Below, in pieces: positions 1-8,540 of a stretch of 64,000 bases of DNA. The DNA is from Desulfuribacillus stibiiarsenatis (lineage in GTDB: Bacteria; Bacillota; Bacilli; Desulfuribacillales; Desulfuribacillaceae), in contig NZ_MJAT01000001.1 in NCBI RefSeq assembly GCF_001742305.1, forward strand, positions 248,001 through 312,000, read 5' to 3'. The position numbers and the translations under genes are program-made. Each line of letters begins with the position of its first letter. Positions within the stretch are counted from its first letter, which is position 1. The notes under the pieces are model-generated. The model was not told the origin of the DNA. It saw nothing but the letters and a program-made list of their open reading frames with translations, and did not search any database.

Positions 1-1683
1 CTTCAAATCTATAATATCTGCAGGCAAACCTGCCATAGGAGAAAGTTGTGTATCTTCCGCTCTTTTAGAGAAAAACTCGAATTTTCCAGAAGGAGTTTGG
101 AAATTTAGGTCACTCCAAGCTGTAGGTAGTTTCATTTGTTTAGGACTCTCTAATAACTCTCGCCAATGGGTAATCTCTAGCTGCTGATAAATTTCATCAG
201 TAAACTCTTGATCGATTAATTGCTCAGGCGTCATATTTGTTGGGAATTTGCAATAACCAGGCTTTTTTTGATTTAATGTTTTTGATAGTAGCTGAGCAAT
301 TTCTAATTCGCTTTTACTTTCAAAATATGGGTTAATTGCTGGTTGATTTATAGCAATCCAATGATGCCAGTAACTAGTTACTACATCCCATTCCTCAAAT
401 TGAGTTGTGGTGGGCAACAAAATATCTGACTGTTGAGCCGTAGGAGTTAAAAATTGGTCTACTGTGACAATTAGATCAACACTTTTTAAAGCTTGCATTA
501 AGGCTTTTCGATTTGGTGATTGTGTGAGGAGATTACGTCCAGAAATCCACAATAGTTTGATAGGAGGATCATTGATTCTTGCTAATTCGTTAGTAAAGTC
601 GTTAATATCATAGAATCGCGTATTCGTATTTTTTTCTCGCATGAGTATGTTATAAGTAAATTTCGATGTTTCTTGGTGAGCGTAGTGGACACCACCACCG
701 AGAAGGCCTATATTCCCTGTTAAAGCAGCTAACGCATTTATTGCACGGATGGTTTTGCCGCCATGTATATGACGTTGCAATCCAAACCCTGCCCATAAGA
801 ATACCGGCTTTGATTGACTTATAAGGGAAGCTAGAGTTTCAATTGCTTCTACGGATTGACCACATTGCTTCGCGATAAATTGTAAGTCGAGCTGTGATAA
901 ATATTGCAAATACAATTCCCAACCGTGCGTATATCTTTGTATAAATTCGTTATTTTGCCAGTTTTTTTCACAAATAACTTTGGCTATTCCTAGTGCTAAA
1001 TAGATATCTGAGCCTGGGCTGACTTGGAAAAAGTGGTCTGCCTTCTTAGCTGTTGTAGTATATATGGGATCAATGACAATAATTGTTGCGCCATTTGCTC
1101 TCGCTTGAAAGATAAACGGCATACTATGGACGGCTGTCCAAGCTGGGTTTACACCCCAGAGCACAATTACTTTAGCATGTATGATGTTGAACGGGTCCGA
1201 TGTTAAGGAATTTCCATAGTCGTAGAATTGTGCATCTAACCCTGCAGACCAGCAGGGCGAACCAATAGCCTGAGTTGTATCTCCGAGGCTGTTGAACATC
1301 CCTTCTACCGCGTGATGGAGTAATCCGAAATTACCGGAGTATTTATTTAGTGCAAGTGATAAATGGGAGGCATATCTATCGTGCAAACTTATAATACGAT
1401 TAGCAATTACATCCATGGCCTCGTCCCAACTTACTTCTTTCCAACGACCGGACCCTCTATGTGATTGTATCATGGGACGTTTTACTCGCTCCGGATGATA
1501 CACGCGGTTTACATAGCTATAGCCTTTAGCGCATAACTTGCCATTTGTATAAAGATGTTTAGGGTCACCTTCTACCTTTTTTAATACACCATTTTGAACA
1601 TAGGCAAGAATACTACAAGTATCGTAGCAATTTCTCGGACATGCATGGCGTGTTATAGTGAAGGGATTATCATATAATGACAT
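1..1683 (-). CDS. Molybdopterin oxidoreductase catalytic subunit, no Tat signal (3' end outside window)
   Basis: An open frame of 561 codons runs from an ATG at 1683 off the left edge, so the C-terminus is missing. It belongs to the DMSO reductase superfamily, which binds a bis-pterin molybdenum or tungsten cofactor. Cys15, Cys19, Cys23 and Cys51 form the N-terminal 4Fe-4S motif (CPRNCYDTC, then KLCAKG). Cys144 in SPCWSAG is the likely metal ligand. The visible end carries the family motif TPSGKFEF. The protein is a clear paralogue of the enzyme at 5287-7500 (shared LNKYSGNF, LWGVNPAW, GLQRH), but begins directly at the iron-sulfur domain with no twin-arginine signal, so it is probably cytoplasmic. 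It is divergent from a four-cluster ferredoxin, its likely electron partner. The substrate cannot be told from sequence. Confidence 0.9.
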   Translation of the reverse strand, partial: MSLYDNPFTITRHACPRNCYDTCSILAYVQNGVLKKVEGDPKHLYTNGKLCAKGYSYVNRVYHPERVKRPMIQSHRGSGRWKEVSWDEAMDVIANRIISLHDRYASHLSLALNKYSGNFGLLHHAVEGMFNSLGDTTQAIGSPCWSAGLDAQFYDYGNSLTSDPFNIIHAKVIVLWGVNPAWTAVHSMPFIFQARANGATIIVIDPIYTTTAKKADHFFQVSPGSDIYLALGIAKVICEKNWQNNEFIQRYTHGWELYLQYLSQLDLQFIAKQCGQSVEAIETLASLISQSKPVFLWAGFGLQRHIHGGKTIRAINALAALTGNIGLLGGGVHYAHQETSKFTYNILMREKNTNTRFYDINDFTNELARINDPPIKLLWISGRNLLTQSPNRKALMQALKSVDLIVTVDQFLTPTAQQSDILLPTTTQFEEWDVVTSYWHHWIAINQPAINPYFESKSELEIAQLLSKTLNQKKPGYCKFPTNMTPEQLIDQEFTDEIYQQLEITHWRELLESPKQMKLPTAWSDLNFQTPSGKFEFFSKRAEDTQLSPMAGLPADIIDLK

Positions 1684-1762
1684 TAAGAGCACCCCAATAT
1701 ATAATGAAGGTAATGTGAATGATTGGATTATAACACAAATCGTTTGTGTTTGGAGTGATACC

Positions 1763-2341
1763 TTGAATAAACAAAAGGGCTTTCTTATCAACTTAGACAA
1801 ATGCATTGGATGTAAAGGGTGTGAAATGGCCTGTCAAAATGAGCATAGGTTGTTAGAAAAACGGAGAAGGAAAATAACTGGTTTTGATGATCGGCAAAGG
1901 GATGTTTCCGGTTTTATTTCGATGGCATGTAATCATTGTGAGAGCCCAGCGTGTATAGCGGTGTGTCCAAAACATTGCTTTAAGAAACGCAGGAACGGTA
2001 TTGTGTTTCACGATGCTCTCCATTGTTCAGGGTGTAAAAGTTGTGTGGGTGCTTGTCCCTTTGGTGCGCCTAAATACATCACTATAACCGGAAAAGTGGA
2101 TAAGTGTAATATGTGTGCAGAAAGACTAGAACATGGGTTACAACCAGCTTGTACAAGTTCATGCATCACGGGAGCTTTATCTCTTATAAATTTGTCTGCT
2201 AATGAAAATATGTATTGCCGACTGCCTGCCAATATAAAAATGGCACAATTCACAAAACCGTCTGTCAGATTTATTCTTCCCAATAAACCTAAACAATATT
2301 GGCTGAAAGCAGATAAGAGTGGAGAGGAGGGCTTAACGTGA
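1763..2341 (+). CDS. Four-cluster ferredoxin-type electron transfer subunit (DmsB/PsrB-like)
   Basis: This iron-sulfur protein probably shuttles electrons to or from the divergently encoded molybdenum enzyme. Four cysteine groups are visible, beginning CIGCKGCEMAC at residues 14-24, then CNHCESPACIAVCP, CSGCKSCVGACP and CNMC with a late CTSSC, matching four [4Fe-4S] clusters. I chose the TTG at 1763 because GGAG at 1752-1755 sits seven bases upstream and because the resulting N-terminus (MNKQKGFLINLDKC) aligns with the paralogue at 7517. An earlier ATG at 1658 has no good ribosome binding site and would overlap the divergent gene. The product is 192 residues. It overlaps the next gene by four bases (GTGA), so it is translationally coupled to the regulator. 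Confidence 0.85.
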   Translation: MNKQKGFLINLDKCIGCKGCEMACQNEHRLLEKRRRKITGFDDRQRDVSGFISMACNHCESPACIAVCPKHCFKKRRNGIVFHDALHCSGCKSCVGACPFGAPKYITITGKVDKCNMCAERLEHGLQPACTSSCITGALSLINLSANENMYCRLPANIKMAQFTKPSVRFILPNKPKQYWLKADKSGEEGLT

Positions 2342-3963
2342 CTGGACATCGTGCTCAATTACGACAACTACTATATACTGAGATGTTTACTGGCTTTCAG
2401 TTGATTTGTGGCGAATTGACAAACCAGCAAATCATATCAAAAGTTATGCCTTTTTCATTGTTATCTATTGAGAAGGTAGATAGGCTGGATAAAATATTAG
2501 TAACAATTGACCAAGAAACGGATCTCTCAACATGGGTAGAGACAGTTGAACAGTTTCAAGCTCAGATTGTCGGAATTATCGTATGTGGGAAAGATTCTAA
2601 TAAAAATCTGAGGTTAGTTTCAGAGAATATCCATATCATACAAAGTCCTCTAATTTATACTGAACAGGTTGAAAGTGAGGATATTATAAATCAATTTAAA
2701 TTCGTCGGAAGTCTAGTTGAGCAAAATAAATTATTGGATTATATATCATCGAGTAATCGAAGTTTCTTTAATATTTCAAATAAACAGGGGATAGTTCATC
2801 TATGGACTTATCTTGAGAATACCATTAATCAAAAACTTATAGTATTAAACTCACGTCTAGAGCCACTCACGCTCATTGAATCAGTAAACACAAATACTGA
2901 GTACATAGAGGAATTGCAGCACTTACGGAAGTATTTCCAATCTTTAACCCATCCGCTTGATGAAATTGAGCATGTTGTCATTAATCTAAGCCAACAACAG
3001 TTTTCTTGGACCTTGATTAGAATATTCATTGATACTACCATAGGATACATTGCAATCCCTGAGAACAAATATAAGCTTGATGAAATAGATGTCGCTTACG
3101 TACAGAAGATAATTCCAGTAATTATTACAGAAATACAAAAACAAAAAGAAATAATTGAAACAAAGAAGCTATATAAGCAAAACTTTCTATATGACTTATT
3201 ACATAACAATTTAGAAGATTCCGCTAATATTATAATTGAACAGGGAAATCTATGGGGTTGGGATTTAACAAAACCCCATCATTTAATGCTTATTGACATT
3301 CAGCGTAAAGATAAAAGGAAACTAACAATGGATTCCTTAATGAGCCATCGCACTACCATAAAAAACGTTGTATCAGGTTTATTAAACTCACCTATTATCG
3401 AAGAATTCCATGGGAAAATCATTGTAATGTATTCTGATAATCATCAAGTAGATCGTAAGAAACAAAAAGAAGGTATAAAAGATTTAGCAGAAAGAATTTG
3501 GACTAGTATGGATAAGCATGACGCAAAAACCGATTATAAGATTGGTATAGGTCGATTCTACCCAACAATAGAAGAGTTATGTCGTAGTTATCAAGAGGCT
3601 AAAACTGCACTAGATTTAAATCGACATATTGAAACTAGTGTGATTCATTTTGAAGACCTTGGTGTCATGAGATTATTAACGAATATTCGTAATGAATTGC
3701 TGGATGATTTTTTTAGGGAGTATTTGCTAGAGCTTATGACATTCGATGAACAAAACAATACAAATTTCTTACATACTTTGCAAGTGTATTTTGCCGAGAA
3801 TGGAAATATGAAATCCACAGCTCAGAGAATGTTTCTTCACACCAACACACTGCGCTATCGGCTGAAGAAAGTGGAAGAAATACTGGGTGTCGACTTACAA
3901 AAACCAGAGCACTTTGTAAATTTGTATGTAGCAGTACTAATCTATAGCTTAAATAATCGTTAA
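2338..3963 (+). CDS. PucR/CdaR-family transcriptional regulator
   Basis: A 541-residue regulator with a GTG start inside the stop of the ferredoxin gene and a strong site (GGAGAGGAGGG) upstream. The last 60 residues form the PucR-type helix-turn-helix: STAQRMFLHTNTLRYRLKKV is the recognition part, followed by a leucine-rich tail. The middle (about residues 280-430) resembles the CdaR GGDEF-like fold, with IGIGRFYPTIEELCRSYQEA. The N-terminal 250 residues are probably the sensor and show no motif I can name. Its position between two molybdenum oxidoreductase modules suggests that it controls one or both; the inducer is unknown. Family members usually activate catabolic operons. The gene ends in a heptamer repeat and a terminator. 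Confidence 0.85.
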   Translation: MTGHRAQLRQLLYTEMFTGFQLICGELTNQQIISKVMPFSLLSIEKVDRLDKILVTIDQETDLSTWVETVEQFQAQIVGIIVCGKDSNKNLRLVSENIHIIQSPLIYTEQVESEDIINQFKFVGSLVEQNKLLDYISSSNRSFFNISNKQGIVHLWTYLENTINQKLIVLNSRLEPLTLIESVNTNTEYIEELQHLRKYFQSLTHPLDEIEHVVINLSQQQFSWTLIRIFIDTTIGYIAIPENKYKLDEIDVAYVQKIIPVIITEIQKQKEIIETKKLYKQNFLYDLLHNNLEDSANIIIEQGNLWGWDLTKPHHLMLIDIQRKDKRKLTMDSLMSHRTTIKNVVSGLLNSPIIEEFHGKIIVMYSDNHQVDRKKQKEGIKDLAERIWTSMDKHDAKTDYKIGIGRFYPTIEELCRSYQEAKTALDLNRHIETSVIHFEDLGVMRLLTNIRNELLDDFFREYLLELMTFDEQNNTNFLHTLQVYFAENGNMKSTAQRMFLHTNTLRYRLKKVEEILGVDLQKPEHFVNLYVAVLIYSLNNR

Positions 3964-4012
3964 TAGAAAATAGAAAATAGAAAATAGAAAATAGAAAATA
4001 GAAATTAGAAAT
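3964..4012 (+). repeat. Heptanucleotide tandem repeat directly after a stop codon
   Basis: Seven tandem 7-bp units begin at the base after the TAA stop of the regulator gene: five TAGAAAA then two TAGAAAT. The repeat ends just before the rho-independent terminator at 4036. It is non-coding and likely length-variable by slippage. Confidence 0.95.
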
Positions 4013-4035
4013 TAAAATATTGATTGTTAAAGTAG

Positions 4036-4063
4036 GAGCTTAGTCTAAGCTCTTATTTTTTTT
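4036..4063 (+). terminator. Rho-independent terminator after the PucR-type regulator
   Basis: The stem GAGCTTA (4036-4042) pairs with TAAGCTC (4046-4052) around a three-base loop and is followed by a T-rich run. It separates the regulator from the downstream molybdoenzyme operon. Confidence 0.85.
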
Positions 4064-4162
4064 ACTATCAGAAAGTATAAGTTTTTAAATGTAGATAGTA
4101 TAACGGCAACTAAGGCATTCAACTTTGTCAGAAGGACTTGGCGAATGCCAAGTTTTCTTTAT
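4064..4162 (+). repeat. Dispersed structured repeat, family 1, copy 1 (short form)
   Basis: This stretch begins directly after a terminator T-run with ACTATC, which pairs with GATAGT at 4094-4099. It continues with GGCAACTAAGGCATTC and closes with GAATGCCAAGTTTTC, giving a second long-range stem. The same start, core and end occur at 50159-50325, and the core also at 46688-46765. It lacks the inner hairpin of the longer copies. It may be a small mobile repeat or a structured RNA; it lies about 140 bases upstream of the lipoprotein-TorD-molybdoenzyme operon. Confidence 0.7.
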
Positions 4163-4299
4163 GGATTAAGAAGAATTTGTGTTGTAAAAAGTACAAAAGT
4201 TGAAGCAAAACACTGAAAATATCACAAATCTATTCACATTTTATTCATATACAATGAACTTAAGCTAGAGAAGTGACATTCGGTAAGGGGGATTAGAGA

Positions 4300-4608
4300 T
4301 TGAACAACCGACGTTGGGCTATTTTCCTCGTATTGATTACCTTTATCCTTGGAGGATGTCAAAAAAATATACAACCAAAACAATCACTAGCGCCAGATAC
4401 TACTACCATTCAAGTACTGCAAGAACATAAAGAGAAAGAGCAAGTGTTTAAAAGTGGTTCCAGTAATGAGGATTATGTGGGTATTGTAAAAGAAAAAAGT
4501 CATCAGCTAGCTATAGAAAAGGAAGACGAAACAACTCCTGGAGTTCGTAAGATTACGATTAAATGCGGAGTTCAGATTGAGCTTCCTAGTGCTAAGTTAA
4601 GAAAGTAG
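4300..4608 (+). CDS. Small lipoprotein at the head of the molybdoenzyme operon
   Basis: A 102-residue protein with a TTG start at 4300 and an AAGGGGGAT-like ribosome binding site at about 4285. Residues 1-19 form a lipoprotein signal ending in the lipobox LGGC, so Cys20 should be lipidated and the protein held on the outer face of the membrane. The rest is hydrophilic, charged and without any domain I recognise. It is followed 12 bases later by a TorD-type chaperone gene and then the exported oxidoreductase, which suggests a part in maturing or anchoring that enzyme. That role is inference from position only. No promoter could be fixed with confidence in the preceding 130 bases. Confidence 0.7.
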   Translation: MNNRRWAIFLVLITFILGGCQKNIQPKQSLAPDTTTIQVLQEHKEKEQVFKSGSSNEDYVGIVKEKSHQLAIEKEDETTPGVRKITIKCGVQIELPSAKLRK

Positions 4609-4620
4609 AGGTGAAGGAAT

Positions 4621-5271
4621 ATGACAATAAATCTATTACAAGTAGAAATGAATCAAGCGAAGTTGTCCCTATATCATATACTCTCACAATATTATCTAAA
4701 AGGTGTACAGAAGTTGAATAAAGATATCGTACAAACGCTTAGAGAAATCAATATAGAAGAATATCCTGACATCCAATCGGGTATTCAAAGAATTATTGAA
4801 GGTCTGTCGCAGGATGAAGATAGCTATTTGCAGACGAATTATGAATACAGCAAACTGTTTGTTGGGCCAGAAAAAGTAGTAGCAACACCTTACGAGTCTG
4901 TATATCGAAGCAGAGACCGATTGCTAATGCAAAAAGAGACCATTGATGTAAGGAACTTCTACCGGAAACTTGGCCTAGAAGTAATAAAAAAAGGGAGCCA
5001 GCCCGACGACCACTTGGGTTTAGAGTTGGACTGCATGTGTTATATGCTTTATCAATCATTAAAACAGCCAGAAGAACAATTTTACAATAATCTATATCGT
5101 GATTTTATTAAAAACCATATCAGCCAATGGGTCCCAAAGCACTGTGAACTCGTGCTTGAATATAGCAAAACATTAGTATGCACTGGAATGGCTCAATTGC
5201 TAAAGGGACTAATAGCATTGGAACTATCAAGTATTGAACAAAGTAAGCAAGAGCTAGACGTACTATCATAA
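4621..5271 (+). CDS. TorD/DmsD-family molybdoenzyme chaperone
   Basis: A 216-residue all-helical protein of the TorD/DmsD/NarJ family. Such chaperones bind the Tat signal of their partner and hold it in the cytoplasm until the molybdenum cofactor is loaded. Supporting motifs are YSKLFVGPEKVVATPYESVY at residues 79-98 and the later DDHLGLELDCMCYM, a family hallmark. It sits 15 bases before the Tat-signal-bearing oxidoreductase, as expected for a dedicated chaperone. The ATG has AGGTGAAGG upstream. The ferredoxin module at the left end has no equivalent gene nearby, in keeping with its partner lacking a Tat signal. Confidence 0.88.
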   Translation: MTINLLQVEMNQAKLSLYHILSQYYLKGVQKLNKDIVQTLREINIEEYPDIQSGIQRIIEGLSQDEDSYLQTNYEYSKLFVGPEKVVATPYESVYRSRDRLLMQKETIDVRNFYRKLGLEVIKKGSQPDDHLGLELDCMCYMLYQSLKQPEEQFYNNLYRDFIKNHISQWVPKHCELVLEYSKTLVCTGMAQLLKGLIALELSSIEQSKQELDVLS

Positions 5272-5286
5272 GGAGGGGAACCAAAA

Positions 5287-7500
5287 ATGGGAGAAGAAGT
5301 AAAATTTTCAAGAAGATCCTTTGTTAAAGGGGTAGCAGCAGTAGGTGCTACTGCAGGAATTGGGTATGGTGCATATAGTCTAACCGGTCTGAAAGAGGTT
5401 GAACCAATCGATGCACCAGTACCAGGAGTTACACCTTCGGCGACAAGTACATTTTATAATGCTTGTCCTAGAAACTGCTATGATACATGTTCACTTGTAA
5501 CAACGGTAGAAGAAGGTGTTATCAAGCGAGTATCAGGAAACCCAGATAATAGTTATACTCGCGGAAAATTATGTGTCAAAGGAAATAGCTATACAAGAAG
5601 CGTGTATTCGCCAGATCGAATTCTATATCCAATGAGACAAAAAGGCAGAGGAACAGGAAACTGGGAGAGAATCAGCTGGGATGAGGCATTTACTGAAATT
5701 GCTCAAAACATCATAAAAATCAAAGAAAATTATGGTAGTACCTTACCGATATGCCTTAATAAATACTCAGGTAACTTTGAAATTATGCACTACGGAATTG
5801 AAGGCACCTTATCAAGTATAGGATATACATCAAGAGCTACTGGGACACCTTGTTGGCCAGCAGGCATTGATGCACAAACCTTCGATTTTGGAACAATCTA
5901 TAATAATGATCCTGAAGATTTGGTGAATTCAAAGTATCTCATTTTATGGGGTGTTAACCCTGCATGGTGCTCGGTTCATTCGATGTACTTGGTAGAAGAA
6001 GCAAAAAGACGTGGTTGTAAGATAGTAGCGATTGACCCAATTCTGACGGCAACAGCATCAAAGGCTAACGAATATATTCAAATTAAACCAAGCACTGACG
6101 GTGCACTAGCTTTAGGTATGGCGAAATATATTCTTGACAACAAACTATACGATAGTCAATGGCTAGAGAGCAATGCGAAAGGTCATGAAGAATTCTTTGC
6201 TTATTTAAAGGATAAAGTTACAGTGAAATGGGCTTCTGAGAAGACTGGAGTACCAGTGGAAGTCATCGAACAATTAGCTAAAGAATATGCACAGGCGGAT
6301 CCTGCGAATATCTGGATAGGTTATGGAATGCAGCGACATACCAATGGTGGAGCTAGCGTTCGCGCAATTGATGCCCTTGCTGCGATTACAGGAAACATCG
6401 GCAAACCAGGTGGCGGTGCACAATATGCACAATTAGAAACTTGGGGCTTTAATTATCACGCAATGGTTCACGATGCACCAGAAGGTAGTCAAGGTGATGG
6501 AAACCGTGCGATCAATATGAATAATTTTGGTGCAGAGGTGTTAGCTGCCCAAGAGCCACCAATTAAAATGTTATGGATTGCTGCTCGAAATCCTGTTGCG
6601 CAAGATCCTGAGACTTCTGTAGTGCTAAAGGCATTTGAATCGATGGATTTTGTTGTGACGGCAGACATGTATATGAATGAAACTGTGCGTATGTCAGATA
6701 TAGTTCTTCCAGTAACAACTCTATTCGAAACACCGGGGGTTAACGTGAGTTATTGGCACTACTGGTTAAACCTAAATGAGCAAGCAATTCAATCATTAGG
6801 CGAAGCAAAGAGCGATGTAGAGATTGCAATGGGGTTATCGGCTAAGATGAATCAATTAGCACAAGGATCTTGCACGTACCCTACGGAAGGTAATCTTGAA
6901 GAGTGGGTAGAAAAGGAATGCAATGAAGGCATATTCACGCAATTTGGCCTTAAAGACTTTAAAGACCTGAAAACTAAGAAATCAGTAAAAGCAAAAAATA
7001 ATCTTATAGCATGGGCAGACGGTAAATTCCGTACCCCATCAGGAAAATATGAACTTTATTCGGAAGAGGCAGTGAAGTTCGGTAACAAAGCTTTACCAGA
7101 ATATATTGAAGAGCTACAGACTCCGGCGGAGTACCCTTTCCGATGCATATCTCCACATTGGAAATTAAATCTTCATAGCCAGTTCCAAAATCTTGATTGG
7201 GTTGAAGCGATTCATAATAAGCCGTTTATCGAAATTCATCCAAAAGTGGCTCAGAAGATGGGAATTAAAGATGGCGATTCTATTAAAATGTATAACGATC
7301 TAGGATTTATTGTAGTACCAGCAAAAATAACAGCTACTATTTCCGAAGATATTGTTGTTGTGTATGAAGCATGGTATAAAGATAAGGATTTCAATGTTAA
7401 CTTTACTACAAAAGCAATTCCAGCAGACATGGGTGCAAAAGCTACAGGGATGCCAGGTATAGCGTTCCACGATAACTTTGTCAATATAACTAAGGCATAG
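5287..7500 (+). CDS. Tat-exported molybdopterin oxidoreductase catalytic subunit
   Basis: A 737-residue DMSO reductase superfamily enzyme. The N-terminus carries a twin-arginine signal (SRRSFVKG at residues 8-15, then a hydrophobic stretch), so the folded protein should be moved across the membrane. Cys60, Cys64, Cys68 and Cys96 form the 4Fe-4S site; Cys189 in GTPCWPAG is the probable molybdenum ligand. The C-terminal molybdopterin dinucleotide-binding domain starts near residue 580 (RTPSGKYELY). It is followed after 16 bases by its ferredoxin subunit. No membrane anchor of NrfD or DmsC type is in the operon, so how it meets the quinone pool is open. Thiosulfate, polysulfide, arsenate or another oxyanion are possible substrates; sequence alone does not decide. 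Confidence 0.92.
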   Translation: MGEEVKFSRRSFVKGVAAVGATAGIGYGAYSLTGLKEVEPIDAPVPGVTPSATSTFYNACPRNCYDTCSLVTTVEEGVIKRVSGNPDNSYTRGKLCVKGNSYTRSVYSPDRILYPMRQKGRGTGNWERISWDEAFTEIAQNIIKIKENYGSTLPICLNKYSGNFEIMHYGIEGTLSSIGYTSRATGTPCWPAGIDAQTFDFGTIYNNDPEDLVNSKYLILWGVNPAWCSVHSMYLVEEAKRRGCKIVAIDPILTATASKANEYIQIKPSTDGALALGMAKYILDNKLYDSQWLESNAKGHEEFFAYLKDKVTVKWASEKTGVPVEVIEQLAKEYAQADPANIWIGYGMQRHTNGGASVRAIDALAAITGNIGKPGGGAQYAQLETWGFNYHAMVHDAPEGSQGDGNRAINMNNFGAEVLAAQEPPIKMLWIAARNPVAQDPETSVVLKAFESMDFVVTADMYMNETVRMSDIVLPVTTLFETPGVNVSYWHYWLNLNEQAIQSLGEAKSDVEIAMGLSAKMNQLAQGSCTYPTEGNLEEWVEKECNEGIFTQFGLKDFKDLKTKKSVKAKNNLIAWADGKFRTPSGKYELYSEEAVKFGNKALPEYIEELQTPAEYPFRCISPHWKLNLHSQFQNLDWVEAIHNKPFIEIHPKVAQKMGIKDGDSIKMYNDLGFIVVPAKITATISEDIVVVYEAWYKDKDFNVNFTTKAIPADMGAKATGMPGIAFHDNFVNITKA

Positions 7501-7516
7501 AGGAGGGGTGAGCAAA

Positions 7517-8080
7517 ATGACAAAAAAATTAGGCTTTTTAGTGAACTGTGAAAGATGTGTTGGTTGCCATACGTGTGAAATGGCATGCAAGAACTACTAT
7601 CAGCAAGATCCAGGCATTCGTTGGAGAAAAGTTGCGTTAGTAAAGGAAGGAATCAATACTACAGTGCCTGTTAGAGAGTACATTTCACTTGCTTGTAATC
7701 ACTGTGAGGAACCCGCTTGTATGAAGGTGTGTCCAGTATCTGCTTATGAGAAGAGAGAAGATGGTATTGTTCTTCATAAATACGACCTCTGTATTGGATG
7801 TAAGCTATGTATTGAGGCTTGCCCTTACACAGTGCCGGAATATAATAAAGATAAAGAAAAAGTAGAGAAGTGCCATATGTGCTACGAGAAACTTGATAAA
7901 GGTGAAAAGCCTGCTTGTGTGGCTGGATGTCCATTAGATGCTATTGATGTTATAGATTTAAATAGTACAACAGAAACGGGATTTACAACGGAATACGCTG
8001 GTTTTGCAGACCCTAGCGTAACGAAACCTTCAACAAGATTTATTAAACCAGTAGAGATTAAACAAATCCGTAGAGATTAG
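7517..8080 (+). CDS. Four-cluster ferredoxin subunit of the exported oxidoreductase
   Basis: A 187-residue protein with four [4Fe-4S] motifs, starting CERCVGCHTCEMAC at residues 11-24, then CNHCEEPACMKVCP, CIGCKLCIEACP and CHMC with CVAGCP. It is the paralogue of the protein at 1763-2341. The ATG at 7517 is preferred over the GTG at 7508 because AGGAGGGG ends at 7508 and gives normal spacing only to the ATG. It has no signal peptide, so it would have to be exported bound to the catalytic subunit, as is known for DmsB-type partners. The operon ends with the terminator at 8099. Confidence 0.9.
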   Translation: MTKKLGFLVNCERCVGCHTCEMACKNYYQQDPGIRWRKVALVKEGINTTVPVREYISLACNHCEEPACMKVCPVSAYEKREDGIVLHKYDLCIGCKLCIEACPYTVPEYNKDKEKVEKCHMCYEKLDKGEKPACVAGCPLDAIDVIDLNSTTETGFTTEYAGFADPSVTKPSTRFIKPVEIKQIRRD

Positions 8081-8098
8081 TATAAATGAATGTTAAAG

Positions 8099-8135
8099 AA
8101 ACAGACCTTGAAATATACAATCGGGTCTGTTTTCT
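8099..8135 (+). terminator. Terminator of the molybdoenzyme operon
   Basis: AACAGACC (from 8099) pairs with GGTCTGTT (8124-8131) across a loop of about 16 bases, followed by TTTCTTTG. Confidence 0.75.
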
Positions 8136-8222
8136 TTGTTATCAATAAAGTTATATAGTAAAATGAGGTAACGAAGGCTTCGAATTAAAATTATGAGCAA
8201 TAATAGGAAGGGGAAGTTTCTA

Positions 8223-8480
8223 TTGGATCACGTAGTCTTTATCGAAATCATATTCTCAAATACGCAACGAATACTTCTATCAGCGAAAACCGAGCCAAGC
8301 CTAGAACATATCACAGCTTTACTCAATGATCTAATCGCACAGTTACAAAAGGGAGAAGGCACCACTTACGTAGATGCGAAACATGGAGAAGGAAGTCAGA
8401 GAGTGTATCATTTCACCATTACAAGCTCTGATGAGCCAGTGCTAGTATATATTGATAAAATTCCTCTTATTGAATTCTAA
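8223..8480 (+). CDS. Small protein of unknown function
   Basis: An 85-residue soluble protein I do not recognise. The start is probably the TTG at 8223, eight bases after GGAAGGGGA; an ATG at 8193 lacks a ribosome binding site. The sequence alternates hydrophobic and polar residues (HVVFIEIIF near the start, YHFTITS and PVLVYIDKIPLIEF near the end), which suggests a small beta-rich fold. It stands alone between the molybdoenzyme terminator and the nitroreductase, 60 bases before the latter, and might be co-transcribed with it. Confidence 0.6.
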   Translation: MDHVVFIEIIFSNTQRILLSAKTEPSLEHITALLNDLIAQLQKGEGTTYVDAKHGEGSQRVYHFTITSSDEPVLVYIDKIPLIEF

Positions 8481-8540
8481 GTCATAACAATGCACCATTA
8501 TACGTAAAATATTTTTCGAAATAGGATTGGAGGAGTTTAA

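Noticed and set aside
1658-1762. N-terminal extension of the first ferredoxin gene from ATG 1658
   Set aside because: No ribosome binding site, overlap with the divergent gene, and no match to the paralogue; TTG 1763 fits better.
4064-4162. Possible known riboswitch (for example molybdenum cofactor or c-di-GMP type) before the molybdoenzyme operon
   Set aside because: The core motifs of those riboswitches are absent and the same sequence recurs before unrelated genes.
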